5,048 bases of DNA from Bacteroidota bacterium (GTDB lineage: Bacteria; Bacteroidota; Ignavibacteria; SZUA-365), in contig JAGTUW010000249.1 in the NCBI GenBank assembly GCA_018224345.1, positions 1 to 5,048 on the forward strand, in the 5' to 3' direction. The notes beneath the pieces are model-generated. The model did no database searches. It saw only the letters and a list, made by a program, of their open reading frames with translations, and had not been told where the DNA came from. Each line of letters opens with the position of its first letter. Within the stretch, counting starts at the first letter, position 1. Both the position numbers and the translations under genes were made by a program. Of this stretch, positions 4,873-5,048 are shown piece after piece.

Positions 4873-5048
4873 TCAGAACAGGTAGCATACTCCGAGCGTA
4901 TAGGCGTTTCCGTTGAGATTGATGTTGGAGCGGAATGGCTCTGTCTGCAATGGATATTCGATCCCACCGGAGAAAACGGAGGATTGGGGAAAGCGGTTTT
5001 CCACTCCGATCTGTGGATCCCGGAACACAACTTCGAGGCGAAGGCCAA
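4873..5048 (-). CDS. C-terminal end of a probable outer-membrane beta-barrel protein (partial)
   Basis: Only the last 58 codons or so lie in the window; the 5' part is beyond the right edge. The correct minus-strand frame reads LRLEVVFRDPQIGVENRF, then SVFSGGIEYPL, a turn-like PFRSNINLNG, and ends NAYTLGVCYLF before TGA at 4875-4873. The alternating hydrophobic strands, the turn and the terminal Phe resemble the last hairpin of an outer-membrane barrel, the signal recognised by the BAM assembly machinery. The family cannot be named from this fragment. A Cys three residues before the Phe-terminal end is slightly unusual. A different minus-strand frame over the same bases (4851-5048) lacks these features and is unlikely to be real. 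Confidence 0.65.
   Translation of the reverse strand, partial: GLRLEVVFRDPQIGVENRFPQSSVFSGGIEYPLQTEPFRSNINLNGNAYTLGVCYLF

Noticed and set aside
4851..5048. Minus-strand frame open to the right edge, 65 residues
   Set aside because: A neighbouring minus-strand frame ending at 4873 reads as an outer-membrane C-terminus with terminal Phe; this one is Pro/Ser/Cys-rich without structure.

Overview
The window holds the 5' part of dnaA, the intergenic region upstream of it (a strong candidate chromosomal origin, oriC), a small exported protein gene, a run of three housekeeping genes (LytR_C-domain protein, rsfS, argS), and the 3' end of an outer-membrane-type protein gene. Signal peptide and beta-strand character, a terminal-Phe beta-barrel C-terminus and the LytR_C-rsfS pairing suggest a Gram-negative bacterium of the Bacteroidota/Chlorobiota/Ignavibacteria sort. 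This placement is an inference from gene content only; no rRNA or other phylogenetic marker was compared.

Layout: dnaA runs leftward from 1181 and leaves the window at base 1, before its DNA-binding domain is complete. Bases 1182-1731 hold no convincing gene. They carry three perfect DnaA boxes (one next to the dnaA start, two in tandem near the middle), a very AT-rich block, several short direct and inverted repeats, a hairpin in the dnaA leader, and a 25-bp tandem duplication that ends exactly at a good sigma70-like promoter. That promoter drives a 168-residue secreted protein of unknown function (1732-2238), which is followed by a textbook intrinsic terminator. Then come the LytR_C protein (2308-2781), rsfS (2805-3149) and argS (3192-4829), closely spaced in one direction and probably one operon. 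A leftward gene encoding an outer-membrane-like C-terminus converges on argS from the right edge.

How it fits together: dnaA points left, and the exported-protein gene and the operon point right, so transcription diverges from the 1182-1731 region, as expected around a replication origin. DnaA protein would bind the boxes, both to start replication and probably to repress its own gene. The rightward operon joins translation functions (ribosome silencing factor, arginyl-tRNA synthetase) with a small membrane-anchored envelope protein. I found no mobile element, CRISPR array, RNA gene or defence system. The least explained material is the repeat architecture of the origin region and the unknown exported protein beside it.
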